DNA of 64,000 nucleotides from Lycocorax pyrrhopterus obiensis (taxonomy: Eukaryota; Chordata; Aves; Passeriformes; Paradisaeidae). Positions 36,201 to 48,573 of this stretch are shown here, in pieces. Position numbers and translations under genes: made by a program. The stretch is taken from contig JACSVZ010000007.1 in the NCBI GenBank assembly GCA_014706295.1, positions 53,334,975 through 53,398,974 on the forward strand. The letters are read 5' to 3'. The first letter of the stretch is position 1. Every line of letters begins with the position of its first letter. The notes below the pieces were generated by a model. It was not told where the DNA came from and made no database searches. It worked only from the letters and a program-made list of their open reading frames with translations.

Positions 36201-39177
36201 CACATTTCATTCTCTTCCCACCTATGCTTCCAGATAACAGAATTCAAAGACAAAAATTTCAGAATATTACCACCAACAACAAAAATTTCTGGGTAGATCA
36301 GGCATAGAATTTATGTATCTGTTTCACATGGATGGAAAAAATGCCTTATTTGTTTTGTTGATTTAATGAATAGATTTGCATATGTAATGCATTCTGACTT
36401 CAGGGATCTCAAACAAAAATTCAATTTACAGGTCTGTTGAAGAAACTAGCAAAATATCTTCATAATATCTTCATTAAGAGATCACATATCATTATTTGAG
36501 ACCTTTTTCTAAATAGTCCTCTGGGGGAAAAATATTTTTTTCTAAAAGGTCTATTTTTTCTAGCTGCGTGTATTCTGAGGTGTTGAAGAACAAGCTGGGA
36601 GGGTAATTTTTCTGGTATTTAAATTTTATTTGGATTGATGTCTTTACAATGTCTAACATTGTTAGGTTCACTACAAAGGATTTCACTTCATCTTACAATA
36701 AAAGAAAAATATTATGCAAATTGCATGAAGGACTTCGCAAGCCTAACCAGTTCATGTGAATACTAGCAAGCAAAGCAAGCTGTTGTTGGCTTTTGAAAAA
36801 TCTGTCAACAATTAAGCTCATCAAAAGGAAATTCATAAGCCGATTTAGCAGAAACGTCTCACAAAGCCTGAGCCCTGTAAGGTACATTCATGTATTTAGT
36901 TCAGTTAAAGTTCTATTCAAGAATTAAAGTAATTACCAAAGATTCGTATATTTGTACTAAAAGCTTGCCGAATGTACAAATCCAAATATAGAAAGAACCT
37001 CAAGATTTCTAAATTACTGCAATTTGGAGTCATTTGCAGAATGATTTTCCAACAGGAATAAATCAGTGTTCCAAGCCTTCTCACATTATTCTGAGAAATA
37101 TCACCTTTCAAAAAGTAGTAAAAAAAAAGAAAGATATCTAACACCTACACTCAGTGTCCATTTACCAACATATGTCTTATGTACTTCTGTAAAACAAAAC
37201 CTAGATCTTCATTACTGCACTTAGAACATTCTGTAGTCTTTATTTAAGCCAGAGGACAAAGTTTTAAGAGGGTTCCACAGAATATAAGAGTTCCTCAATC
37301 CTGACACCAAAGAAAGTAATCCAACAAAACAATATGTCTGCACTGCAAACTGTGTCTCCATCTCCCAAAACCCTGTTACAGAGCACACGGAGCCTTGCAA
37401 AAAAACATAAGTTCTTTTGTCTTGTGACTTGTCCAAACCATGCTTAGCAATCTAGAGAAGTCTCTTCAGGAAACTACAGGCTTCATTATGGAAATTCTCT
37501 CTTCACTGCATGTTAATTTGATTATTTTTATTCAGAATTTTGCACGTATACACCACTTGACCAGATCTGACTCATCACACTTGCCCTGTGTTTAAGATTT
37601 TATTCTAGCTTCTTCCAGTAATGAATTTGTGTTGATTTTGTAAGATCCTGTTCATGACCTTAAAGCTAGTTCATAGGGTCAGACCTTTCATTTTTCTGTG
37701 TTCAGCTATTACTTTCTGCCACTGCTCTTCCATTATTCAACCTCCAGTCTTACAGGAATAGGACTTGGCTGATACTTATTTTTGCGAAATTCTTTGCTTT
37801 CCGATCTCAGGAATTTTGTAACTCTGTGCTTCAGAGTGTCTGATTAAATCTGCACTAGGACTCTGTCCTTAATCTAGAGTTCAGCAAATGTTTCAGCTTC
37901 GGTCTGAGGCAACTTATATGAACAACACTAAAAACATTAACATTTTATTGGGAGAAATCTACTGGGGAGCAACTGCTACACTCTTTCCACATTTGTAGAT
38001 GACACTTACTCATTGGCTACTGTTTGTTTCCTTTTATATATGAGCACCGTGCAGATATTGCCAGAAGAAAAATCAATGTTGAAGCGAATTTAAGGTTGCG
38101 TGACTGTACTAGATGCTTCAAAACTCAGTAGTAATTGTGCCATTTCTCCCCAAACAAATAGTCCAATACATAACTTTATTTGACTGAGTCCAAATATTAA
38201 GATAGAAGTCATATAGGTGTGAAACAAGCAATTTCCATCCCATCCTGTAAAAATACTACACATAAGCTGTACAGCTACGATTAATCACAATACTGTTCAT
38301 CGTTCCAAATCAGACCCAGTGATTTTTATAGACATCTGTTTTCTTTCACGTTTACCACATACATGGATGTAGTGTCACTATTACAGAGATTTGACTCATC
38401 GAAAAACATCACAAGTCAACCACTAAATCAGTGAGGAATATGCAGCCCATCAGAAGCCATGAATAATATAAGATCCATATGGGCTTGGGTAAAATTACCA
38501 AATTTGCCAGGCCATCAGGCATTTTGCACCCTGCCTTGCTGGAGATGAGGTGGTGCTCAGCAAGCAAGCCTTCTGAGCAGCCAGCAGCCACAAAGCTCAG
38601 GGAAGCTGGTGGACATAACTATCTTCTACTCAGTCTAAGTGAGGGAGCAAGAAAATACTCTTTTGTTTAGCAATAAATGTAACAATAGAAGCTACAGGCT
38701 AAAGCACGAATCAGCATGACAGGGTTGGAGGAGGAACTGGGCGGTGCAGCCTGAGTCAAACGCAGAAGCAGGATTTGGACTTTGCTTGTTATAATAACTA
38801 CTTCTTGTCAGAAGAAGAAAATGTGCAGGAACATAAGAAGACAGTCCAGAGAGGGGTTTGCAGAGGCTAGTGAACACAGCAGTACAGCCCTCAAAGAAAA
38901 GCAGAAAGCTTTTGGGGAAAAGTGATAGCTGCTGGAGGGCTGATCGTGGTTGGGACCAAGGACACTACAGCCACTGTGCTGGCCACAACAGGGAAGTGCT
39001 ATGTTAGAGCCAGCAGTACTATAGCCGGTGGAGCTGCTGCTCCAGCCTCCAGAGTGCCAGCCGTTCTCTTCTGCCATGACAGATGGCCTGGGCTGTAAAA
39101 GTGGGACACCAAAGACTTGGGTAATGAACACCTGACTGTTCCTGCCACACTTCTACCATGATACCACTCTGTACTAT
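33251..39177. other. unique sequence, part of it resembling conserved non-coding DNA
   Basis: No gene or repeat family is recognised. The stretch 34520-35310 is AT-rich but not simple-repeat and has clustered TAAT cores (ATTAAATTAATGACAAATTA at 34825-34844). An octamer-like ATTTGCAT lies at 36374-36381. From about 38700 to 39170 the sequence becomes GC-richer, without a recognisable open frame or family. Confidence 0.35.
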
Positions 39178-39460
39178 ACAAGAGGATGGAGGTAGGCTCT
39201 GCTCAGTGGTGCCAAACAATAGGACAAGAGGCAATGGGCAGAAACTGAAGCACACGAGGTTCCACCCAAATATAAGGAAGAACTTCTTTACTGTGTTGGA
39301 CAGATTGACCAGAGAGGGTGTGGAGTTTCCTTCTCTGGAGATATTCAAAAGCTGTCTGGACACAATCCTGAATAATGTGCTGCAGGGCACCCTTCCTGAG
39401 CAGGGAGGTTGGACTAGAGGTTGGACCTGCAGTGGTCCTTTCCAGACTTACTGATTCTGA
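39178..39460 (+). mobile_element. CR1 LINE 3' UTR, sense
   Basis: Starts with ACAAGAGGATGGAGGTAGGC and carries the CR1 order: CAATAGGACAAGAGGCAATG (39218), then AACTGAAGCACACGAGGTTC, AATATAAGGAAGAACTTCTT (39271), GGAGATATTCAAAAGCTGTC (39337), and a final GCAGTGGTCCTTTCCAGACT leading to a one-unit tail. This is a 283-bp 5'-truncated insertion, among the better preserved in the window. The normal octamer tail is reduced and is followed by a 22-bp tandem duplication. Confidence 0.93.
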
Positions 39461-39504
39461 ATACTGAAGTGTTATACTTCTGATACTGAAGTGTTATACT
39501 TCTT
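39461..39504 (+). repeat. 22-bp tandem duplication at a CR1 3' end
   Basis: The 22-bp unit starting ATACTGAAGTGTTATACTTC occurs twice head to tail (39461-39482 and 39483-39504), differing only in the last base. The unit contains a 5-bp inverted repeat (GAAGT / ACTTC). It starts exactly where the CR1 terminal repeats would be expected. Confidence 0.9.
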
Positions 39505-42500
39505 GGCCCAAAAATATTCTCACACCACGAGGAGGAGTTGGCACCAAGCATATGCTTCCATTGGAACTGCTCATCTGGGCTCAAACTCGAAGGCAAAGCG
39601 GGAGCTCCACCCTTGGAGTGCTCTCCTCTCAAGAGAGATCATGGCTATTACCGGCTCCAAGGCAATCAGCTGGAACGTAGCAGCACAGGATACCTGTGTA
39701 CACCCTACTTTGGGGCATCATATCCCCCATGTCCCTCCGTGGGTCTAGCTGTTATTTCATAATTTGTGCTTGAAGCAATTGAAAGACTCTCACTGACTTA
39801 ACTAGGCTTAGATCAGATATTTAATAGAAATTCATACTGGAGAATGACTGACTAAAGGCTGCAAGACTTAGCAAGTATTTTTATGAGGGAATGCAAAATT
39901 GCTACTTGCTGCATACCAAAATGCATACCTGAGAAGCATAAAAGTAACAAAAAAACTTCAGGCTCCAAACCCCTATTTTATCTCTGAATTCAGGTATTTT
40001 AACCCAAGAGACAGAAAACAAGTTTGAATTTCTTTTCTCTTGCTTTTCCTACTGACTTTTCTGTGAATTTTTCTGCTATGCATCCCACACTACGGTACCT
40101 CTCTCTGCCCCCAGTCAGAGTATAGAGTCAGATATCTAATTTTAAATTTTTACATTTGTGGTTCTTTACTGCCATAAGTTTCTTTCCAAATTAATTAGGT
40201 TTATGTACTTACACTAGTACAATGGTATTCAATTTTTACAAAACACCTATTTGATATTTAAGCTGCGTGCAACTCTTGACAGCCCACTGACATAGCAGAG
40301 AGACCAGGTTTGCAGAAAACTGTCTCATCCTGCAGATCTTCTAACAAGTATCTCACATTGAGCATATTAAAAAAATGCTTTGAACATCTTCTGAAAGCTA
40401 AGCAGTTATGAAGGAAAGGAAAAACAGATTGGAGTAACTAAAGAACACAAAGAATGCAAGTAATTTGTACTAAGGCAGTCAGGAAATCACAAGCCTAGAA
40501 AGACCATGCAGAAAACTGTCTGTATTTTGCCAGTGCTACTGAACAATACCCTGCTGCCTGGCTTTTTAAATAGTTTTTAACATTTAGCCCTTTTTAAATG
40601 TTTAATTGTGTTATGGATACTAATTTCCTCAGAACCAAGTATAATTATTCTTCTAAATATTTGGTCCATCTCTATTGTAAGCTCTTCTTAAGACAGCTAC
40701 AAAATATTGCTAATATTTTTGAGTTAATAGTGTGTTTAGAAGGTCGTGTCAGGTTATTGCTGGGAGGATTAAAAGATTTTCTTTCCTCCAGAGCCCTTTG
40801 TTATAAGAAACCAAGGAAATTTAAAACAGGATTTATTCCTTTAAACCACGACAAACCAACAGAGTACCGTGGCAAGAGCATGAAGTAAGAGCACTCTGGG
40901 CCAGGAAATTTACAAAGAGAGCTTTCTTCAAACTCAAAAGTTGAGTTGAAATTTTAAAGCTCTTAATGGTTCTACATTAAGGGCAGCAAAAGACAACTGG
41001 TTTCAGTCATTCCCACTTACAAGTTCTCTTTCAAAAGAGTCTGGTACAACAACTGGTAAGCTAGTGGCTGTCACTAACACGGGCAGACATTCCTGGCACA
41101 TATAAGCTTCATTTGGTACTTGTCAAGCCAAGACCTGCTGGCTGCTCTCACTGCCACTGGCAGGAAGAAAGGATAGCGATGAGCATCATTTCAGTGGAGA
41201 AACAGGAAAGATAGGCAGGAAGGAAGAAAAGAAAAAGGAGAACCCGGGAAAGTTCAGTCTCAGACGTCAAAACAAATCCACTGACAGATAGAATGGATTT
41301 TCCCAACAGATGTTACTTAGAAACAAACATGTCTCTCAAGCCGTAGGATCATGCCTGTAGGAAGTTTTAAGTCAGGTCTGCATCTTTATAGGAGTGCTGT
41401 CATTATATTAGTCAACTGCTAAGATAGAGTAATGATGTTATCAGGGTAAATGGTAGGTCAGTTGAAGTGGATGTGCCCTCTGACTTAGTTTAAAATTGGA
41501 ATGCATCAGCCCTATGAAGTGATTGTGGATGTCCCAAAATCCATTGCTCAGAAGTAATTTATTTGGAACATGTCAAAACCCAGCAAATCCTACCATTACC
41601 AAGTCATTAGGTATTGTGGTGGTTTCTTCTTAATCTTTTAGAATGATCTCTCAAATAGACAAAGCTTAGACCTTGCTTTCTACATGTACCCTATTCCGAA
41701 AAAAATTCTACTTAGACGTTTTTTCCTCTCTGTCATTAAAGGTAACTTAGCATGACATTCACTTCTAAACATTGCATCAAACTGGTTTTTTGAGCAACCG
41801 AAAGCAAGAGCATTGATCACATGCCCATGTTCTGCTGGAACTGGGACTATAAATGTTCTGACCATTTCCAAATGGATGTGTCATGCCATAATGGATATCC
41901 TGAAAAAAAACTGATGCAACAGCACCAACAGAAATATTTATATATCATTTTTAAAGATTTCATCAACAGGTGGCTTTCATCTACTACACAGTATTGCTAG
42001 CTTAGCTACTGCAATACTGTGAACAGATGTTTTTAAGCATCATCAATAGGATTACTCTAGAATTTGCTCATCATAAATCAGCACACTGCAATGTCCTTTG
42101 TGGTGGGCAGTTAATATATCCTGCTTCCATCAGTTCATCTATATGATAGTTCACAGGAGGATGAATGAGCTCACTTCTATTTGAGATGACAGCTTGATGC
42201 AGCATTTCAAGGCTTAGCCTAACATGCCCTTACTCGAGGTCAGCCAGCAACCAGTCCCAGAAAACATGTTTGTTAGATGTAACTGAAAACAGTTCAGCAC
42301 TTGCATTAAAGTAATAATTAAACATGAACAGTGTGCCTTGATGTTGTTTAAATGAATGACACATTCCATGCCCAGAGCAGTTTTCAACCCAGTTTTGTGA
42401 CAGACAAAACACAATAACCGATCCAAGAAAGAATTAATGAAAAGAGTACCAAGAGGTTAAGCAGCTATCAGTCCGACTGAACCGTATATTATGGAATCAC

Positions 42501-45500
42501 TGTATAACATACCTCAAAAATGAAGGTGGAGTTCAGTTGCACCCAGCATGCCTCCACTAAAACAGCTGTTACAAACAATCAGATGGGCTTGTTAGCAGCT
42601 TCCTCTTGAGAGCTGTTACATAAGCATGGGGACTGTAAACAAGAAAAAGAGAAAGAAATGGAAAATAACTAGATAAAAATTCCAAGGAAAAACATTGTTT
42701 ATATGTATCTACCTTTGTCATTCTAACCTGGACCGAAAAAGGAAACCTAAGTTTTTCCTCAGCTGTGTAAACTCTAATTTAAAATAGCTTTTCACAGAGA
42801 TTTGTTCACACAGTTTGTATCAGCTAGACGTTTCACAGAGACCTAGAGCAATTGATAGTATTGACATCTCTACCCAGAAGTTTCTCTGCTCTCTCTAAAT
42901 CATAATGCCAAGCTGAGAAGCCTAAGTCAAGTGACTCTAAATACATACTGCAATAAAGCCACTAGGGAGTAGGTGAGCACTTAGAGAAATTAACTTTTAG
43001 TTGGGTACCTAAGAGGAACTTTGCCCTTTGCTACGCGAGCTGGAGGCAACTGCAAAAATGGGGCAGGAATGAACAGGTTAGGATGCCCCATTACTTGGCC
43101 TATTTGAGTCACTAAAAATGCTCTATATTGTAAAAGAGTATCCATTTCTCCACTTAAAGTTATGAAAAGAATCTAAAACACAGGTCCAGAAGCAGAGACA
43201 TATTTAAGTAACTGAATTCCAGTCTCTGATGTCCTCCTTTCCAAGTGACATTCCTGAGGTGTCCATTTCCAGGTATATACTCCGAATGGGCTTTCCTAGT
43301 CTTAACAGTGCTTCCCAATTTAGCATCTGCAAATAAGGCTCCTCATTATACACAGAGTTTAGGTACTTTAATTCAGAAGAACTATACTAGATGGGCTACA
43401 TTCAGCACTCTAAAATGTATTTCTTGTGTATCTAAGCTAAATTCAAAAGGGCACCTGGCCACAGAACTGCTTTGTATCTGGCCTGTGCCATGGGAGGGGA
43501 CACTGGCTCACATGAACAAGAAGAGATGGCTCAGCCTCAGGCAGCTGGTGAGGTTTCTGTGCCCAAGTGTCCCCCTCACTCTCCCTGAGCTGATATTTGA
43601 GCTGTTCATAAACCAGCTGCTGAACCACTGGAGTTATTCAGCTCTTCGGGGCGGAGTAAACAGCTAGAGGTGATAACCACATTAGCTGTCTCAAGCTGGC
43701 AGCAACACATAAATCAATCAGAGGCACATTGAAATGGGATACACAGACACCAGCAGACTAAGCAGGAAGCTGCTTAAACCAGCCAGTAGGAAACACAAAG
43801 ACAAGTGCAGTATAAGACTGCCCCCACACACACTCACATACAGATACACACTCATAAATGGCTCAGTCTCAGCCTTGGTTTTCTTTTCTTCCTCTGCTGA
43901 GAGACTTTTAACCCACATATTCCAGCAGAAAGCCACCAAGATGCCACAGCAGGTTCCCACTGTCCTGCCCATCATCCAGACACACACACACCTTTTTATT
44001 TTCTTCCTTTTCAAAAAATACTATTCCTCTTTCTAGATGCCTATTAGTCTCAATGAATAGACCCACCTCTCCTTCCTCCATAGTAAATATCCTAAGATAG
44101 ATTTTCTAGAAACCATTCTTTTTCTTACCCCTCCAGATACTGCATAGGGAAAATTCAGCAGGAACATAAGTAGGAAGGCACCAAATACTAAAACCCCAGT
44201 CCTGGATAGTGTTACATCATTCTCTGGGCAAAAAAATGTTTTAACTCACCAAAGCAGGCAAAAAATCTCAACATCCCCTGACTGAAAGGTAAGAACCCTA
44301 AGGAATGCTTGATTTAAAACCACAAAACAGGCTTTTTTCTGATGAAATTATACATATTCTCTACACACTTTTTTTCTGTAACCACAAGCAAGACAGAAAA
44401 GAGGATGAGAACACATTTCCCTCAGTTTTAAGATGTGGGCTGAACCCCACAGGGATTGATGTGGTCAGGACACAGGGAGGTGGCACAAACTCAGAAACAG
44501 ACTGGTAGGTTCTATGGGTATTTCAGTAGCAGAAATTAGCCCAGAAAGTATTGGCATAGAGGGAGAGAAGGCAGGTGGGAAGGCAGGTGAATGCCAGTGA
44601 CACCTAGAGATATCCTCAGCACTAAAGAGGCATTTAAATATAATTCCTCACATTAATCTAGCCCACTAGTTCTGGTGATTCAGTTGCCTGCACAAAGAAT
44701 TGTGCTATTCTGCCAGAAAGCTGCATATCTATGGAAACATATGGAGAATTTCAGCCATCACCTTATCTGCACTGATCATTTATTTTCTTGGGATAAAAGC
44801 AGCAGCTGTAATGGCAGGAAAGTGAAAATATTATGCCTGTTCATACATTCTTTTCATACAGTTAGGAGACCAGTTCCCCTCTTCTTTATGCTCAGCACTG
44901 GCAGATAATGTGACTTCCCTCTAAAGCCACATGCACTGTGTGTACAGGCTGTGTCCAACACTAACCTACAGAGCCATTCTAAGTAAAAACACATAAAAGA
45001 GAAGTGTACTTAAAAATAGAGTCACAATCATTTACTGTACTCAGCGTGCTTAAACAGTGCACGTAATACAGTTCAGTGTAATAACCACTCACTACTCAGG
45101 TTTCTAGCATGAAGGAAGATACAGAATGGAACTACAATTCAGCCTGGAACTAATTCTGGAGTACAGCCAGCCTCATGCGATCCATAAAAATTCCTGTGTC
45201 AAAATGATGTGTCCCATTGTCCTGATGCCTTGATCAAGGTTTCTAAGTGTCTCATTTTTCTGACATCCTCCACATTAACAAACTTACAGTGAACATATGT
45301 TAAACTAACTGCACCACCACTGAAGTTCTGCTCAAGAATCTAATCCTTTGCAATTTTTTAATCAGCATATGTGGCAGTGAATGCTGTCCTTGTATAGCTA
45401 GTTCTCTTCTGTACAAATTAAAGAGACCCTTGAAAAGGTAGTGAAAATGCAAACACTATTGCAAAAACTCCCTTCACCTGCAAACATCTTACCAAATTAC

Positions 45501-48124
45501 ATTCTTTACTTATCAGCCACTGATGAACTGATTACAGGAAAATAACAGTAACAGTTAGCCCTCCTGTAAATAATCCTAAATCAAAAAGTCTCAATAATCA
45601 TAGAGGTCTTCAGAAAACAAATTAACATCCCCTTGTCGTATACTTAATACTTCCACATTTTCACTCAGGTTTCCCATTGGAACTGAGATAATCAATTTTA
45701 TTAAAAGGATTTTTTTTAAGTTTATTTTTTCACTTCCTTCAGTTATTTGCATGGGAGAATCAGAATGACAATTTACCAGAGCATATGGAATATAGGTAGA
45801 ATGCACAAGTACCCTGCATTTTCATAAAGTCTACACTAATCTTCCGAAAAGCCACTGACAGAATGAGAAAAACCAATCCATATTACAACACAGTAAACCT
45901 TCTCAAGATTGTTAAGTAACCTCTGCACTCCTGGTGGGATATGGGTTCCTCCTTCCCCCAGCTGTAATCTCCAGCCAGCAGATGGTGGATGCTCTCAACC
46001 AGAAAAGCAGCCACGTGCACCTGACACGGGAGGAGCCTTGCCAGGGGATGTGTGCAATGCCACACCTGCCTCCCCCGGCTGGTGCACCAGCCAGTGGAGG
46101 ATTGGATCCAGCAACACAGGAATGAATGGTTAGAGACCTCCAGTTCTTAGAGACTCAATACATATGAGGGCTATGATTTTTGAAGCCAAATTCTTATTAA
46201 AAACAATAGAAATTTGGGTGTACAAATCCCTTAGTCTCTGTCCAGCCAAAGCAATTCCTCTCCCCCCAGCCTCTAGCTGCTACCCATTGGTTAGCACTGC
46301 TGGTACAATTTTTTAGAAGGATTTGTTGCACAAAGAGAGAGACTTATTAAAAACAGAAAAGAATGTGTTGTGCCTCTATAGCCAGAATCATAATTTAAAA
46401 ATCTGTGTGCTGTATTTTCCTGAGTGCTCAAAAGATACAAAAGAGTTATAAACCCATAGGAACCATCTAAGCTCAAGTATATGGCTGCTTTTCATCTTCA
46501 GTGATTCAAAGGAGGTATGTTTACTATTGCAGCTGGCACAGCATGCTTCCAGAAGAAACATTTAAAAAAAAAATCATGCTTTCATTAGTATATTTTTCCT
46601 TTTTAAACACTTCTCTCCATTATTTATTGGTTCAGATTGGTTGTGATTTGTTTTAGGATAACAGTCTAAAATGAAAATATTTTCATCTTATTTTATGATT
46701 ATTCCCTTTTGCTACAACCACTGAGCTACCAGGCCAACACTCTTTAGATTCCCCTTCTGCCTTTCCACTTCACTCTATAGCTAGATCGACTAAAATACAA
46801 GAACGATAGTTACCTTTTTTGAGCTAACAAGGCGTAATTCTTTTCTCTGTTCAAGGTGAAATTCACCCAGGGGAACCAGCAGCTTAGAGCATATTTGTGA
46901 CCAGACCCTGAACTACTTGTACAACCATCTCTTCTATTAGTTTCCATTTAAGTAATGTGAGTTCAGTTAGATATTTGTGATTTTGCCAGGAATGAAGGGG
47001 GGGGGGAAATAAAGCAGCCCTTTAAAAACTTTCTCGAACTCACTGGAGGACAAGTCAGCTGATGAGTATGTTTATTGCTCTTAAATAATTTGGGAAGAAA
47101 AGAGGAACCATTTCAGTGTTGAGAAACCTGTTAGTGAATAGACCAGACACTAGGTAAATTGGTATGTTTTCTTTTCTTTTTTTTTTCTGCTTTGTAGATT
47201 ACTATCACAGCAAGATTATTTTTTTTCTGTTACAATTACTTCTGAGATGAACAGAGGCATCCATTGTTAAACCAGTGTCCCAGGGTGTCAGCTGCCTGCC
47301 TGCCAGAAGCCCAAATCCGTGATATTACAGACATACTGCCAAGTTTCAGCCAGTGATCCAGCCATTGCCCAACGCTGTTCATGAGCACTAATAAAACTGT
47401 CAGGTGTGACTCAGACCAGACCAACCAGAAGTGACTACTGGCTCTAGGGAAGGGCTGGGGAAACAGGGACACAGGAAGTATTCTGGACAACCTTCCTAAT
47501 GGAGATGAAAAATAAATCATCCCAGACCATTATTTTGTTCCATGTTTATGGCCCACAGGTTAAGGGAGAAACAGAAAATAGGATCTCAAGTTTAAAAAGA
47601 TTGTGACACAAGTTGCACAACATGCCTTCAGCATTTTCATCGGGAAACCAGTAGAAGAAAGTTCTTCAAAATACATTACCATATGATTCCTGGATGAAAA
47701 CTGTATTATTATCTCTATGTTTTGAAAAGATTGACTAAAGACCGGTTAGAAGCAAAATGGTGGAATATTAAGATACACTTCAAATTTGCAGGGCATCTGG
47801 CCATGAAAAGTAGAAAAACCTTCACAGGACAGGTTGAAGGGGTTGTCAATTAACCACTGGCTGTGAAACTGATGGGATGAAATAAAAAAGACAAGTTCTG
47901 CACTTCAACAGGAAAATCAAATGAACAATTACAAAGTAGAAAAAAGCAAGTTAGCTACAGAGCTGTAGAAAAATCTTTAATACAACCATGTGGAAACTAC
48001 ATTAGAAGCATGATTCTCTTGCAAATATGGTTTTCTATGAGAGGTAACTAATCCACTCCTTTTGGCACTTGTGATATCTCAAATCAAAAATAAAGTCCCA
48101 TTTTGAACTATATGTTTCAAGATT
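39505..48124. other. unique sequence, no gene recognised
   Basis: About 8.6 kb without recognised repeats or genes. It contains the candidate exon 40792-40884, a 140-codon plus-strand frame (43245-43667) with no recognisable domain, small CA-rich patches near 43824-43853 and 43979-43991, and a G10 run at 46997-47006. At 44256-44287 one short segment has a minus-strand acceptor and donor, while its right edge also works as a plus-strand donor; with only 32 nt this is taken as chance. Confidence 0.4.
40792..40884 (+). other. candidate coding exon (93 nt, unrecognised)
   Basis: Preceded by a very good acceptor (AAAAGATTTTCTTTCCTCCAG) and followed by a moderate donor (CATGAA|GTAAGA). One frame is open across the whole segment (phase 2-2, 30 complete codons) and includes KKPRKFKTGFIPLNHDKPTE; the other two frames have stops. 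Read through, the same frame meets TAA at the donor, so it could instead be a terminal coding exon. Two CpG sites occur in its second half. The peptide is basic and not recognised. The same frame also happens to be open upstream to 40598, which weakens the case for an exon boundary. Confidence 0.2.
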
Positions 48125-48573
48125 TATGCAGACAATCTGAGTAGTCCAGAGAAGAACAACAAAAAAAATCTACACACCAGGCTGGAATATACAATCTAGG
48201 AAGAAAAGCTAAAAGATTTGGGTTTGTTTAGTCTAGAAAAGAGACTGAGGGAAGACATAAGTCTTCAAATATGCAAGATGCTGTAATAAATATGACAGTG
48301 ATCAACTGTTCTTCAGGTTCAGCAAGGTTAGAAGAATAGTTCCGCTTACCGTGTGGTAAAAGAAGATTTGTTAGCTATTAGGACAAAATAACTAACAAAA
48401 ACAGCCATACACTGGAACAGCTCACTGAGGCTGGTCATGGAATCCTCATCACTGGAGTCCATTATGGAAAAGTTAGACAAATCACTGTCAAAAATAGTCC
48501 TCGGCTTAGCCACAAAACAGAGAGATGGACTGGTTGCCTGAGCTCCCTCCCATTCCTACACTTCTATGATTTA
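48125..48573 (+). mobile_element. old CR1 LINE 3' end, sense
   Basis: Old CR1 phrases in the right order: AGTCCAGAGAAGAACAACAA (48140), TTTGGGTTTGTTTAGTCTAG (48216), GAGACTGAGGGAAGACATAA (48241), CACTGGAACAGCTCACTGAG (48410), TCATCACTGGAGTCCATTAT (48447), then CCTCCCATTCCTACACTTCT leading to a remnant tail at 48573. The closest remembered consensus is the older amniote-wide type rather than the avian types. The many substitutions and lost segments fit great age. Confidence 0.85.

Noticed and set aside
43245..43667. 140-codon plus-strand open frame
   Set aside because: Unrecognised translation and length compatible with chance; no convincing flanking splice pair.
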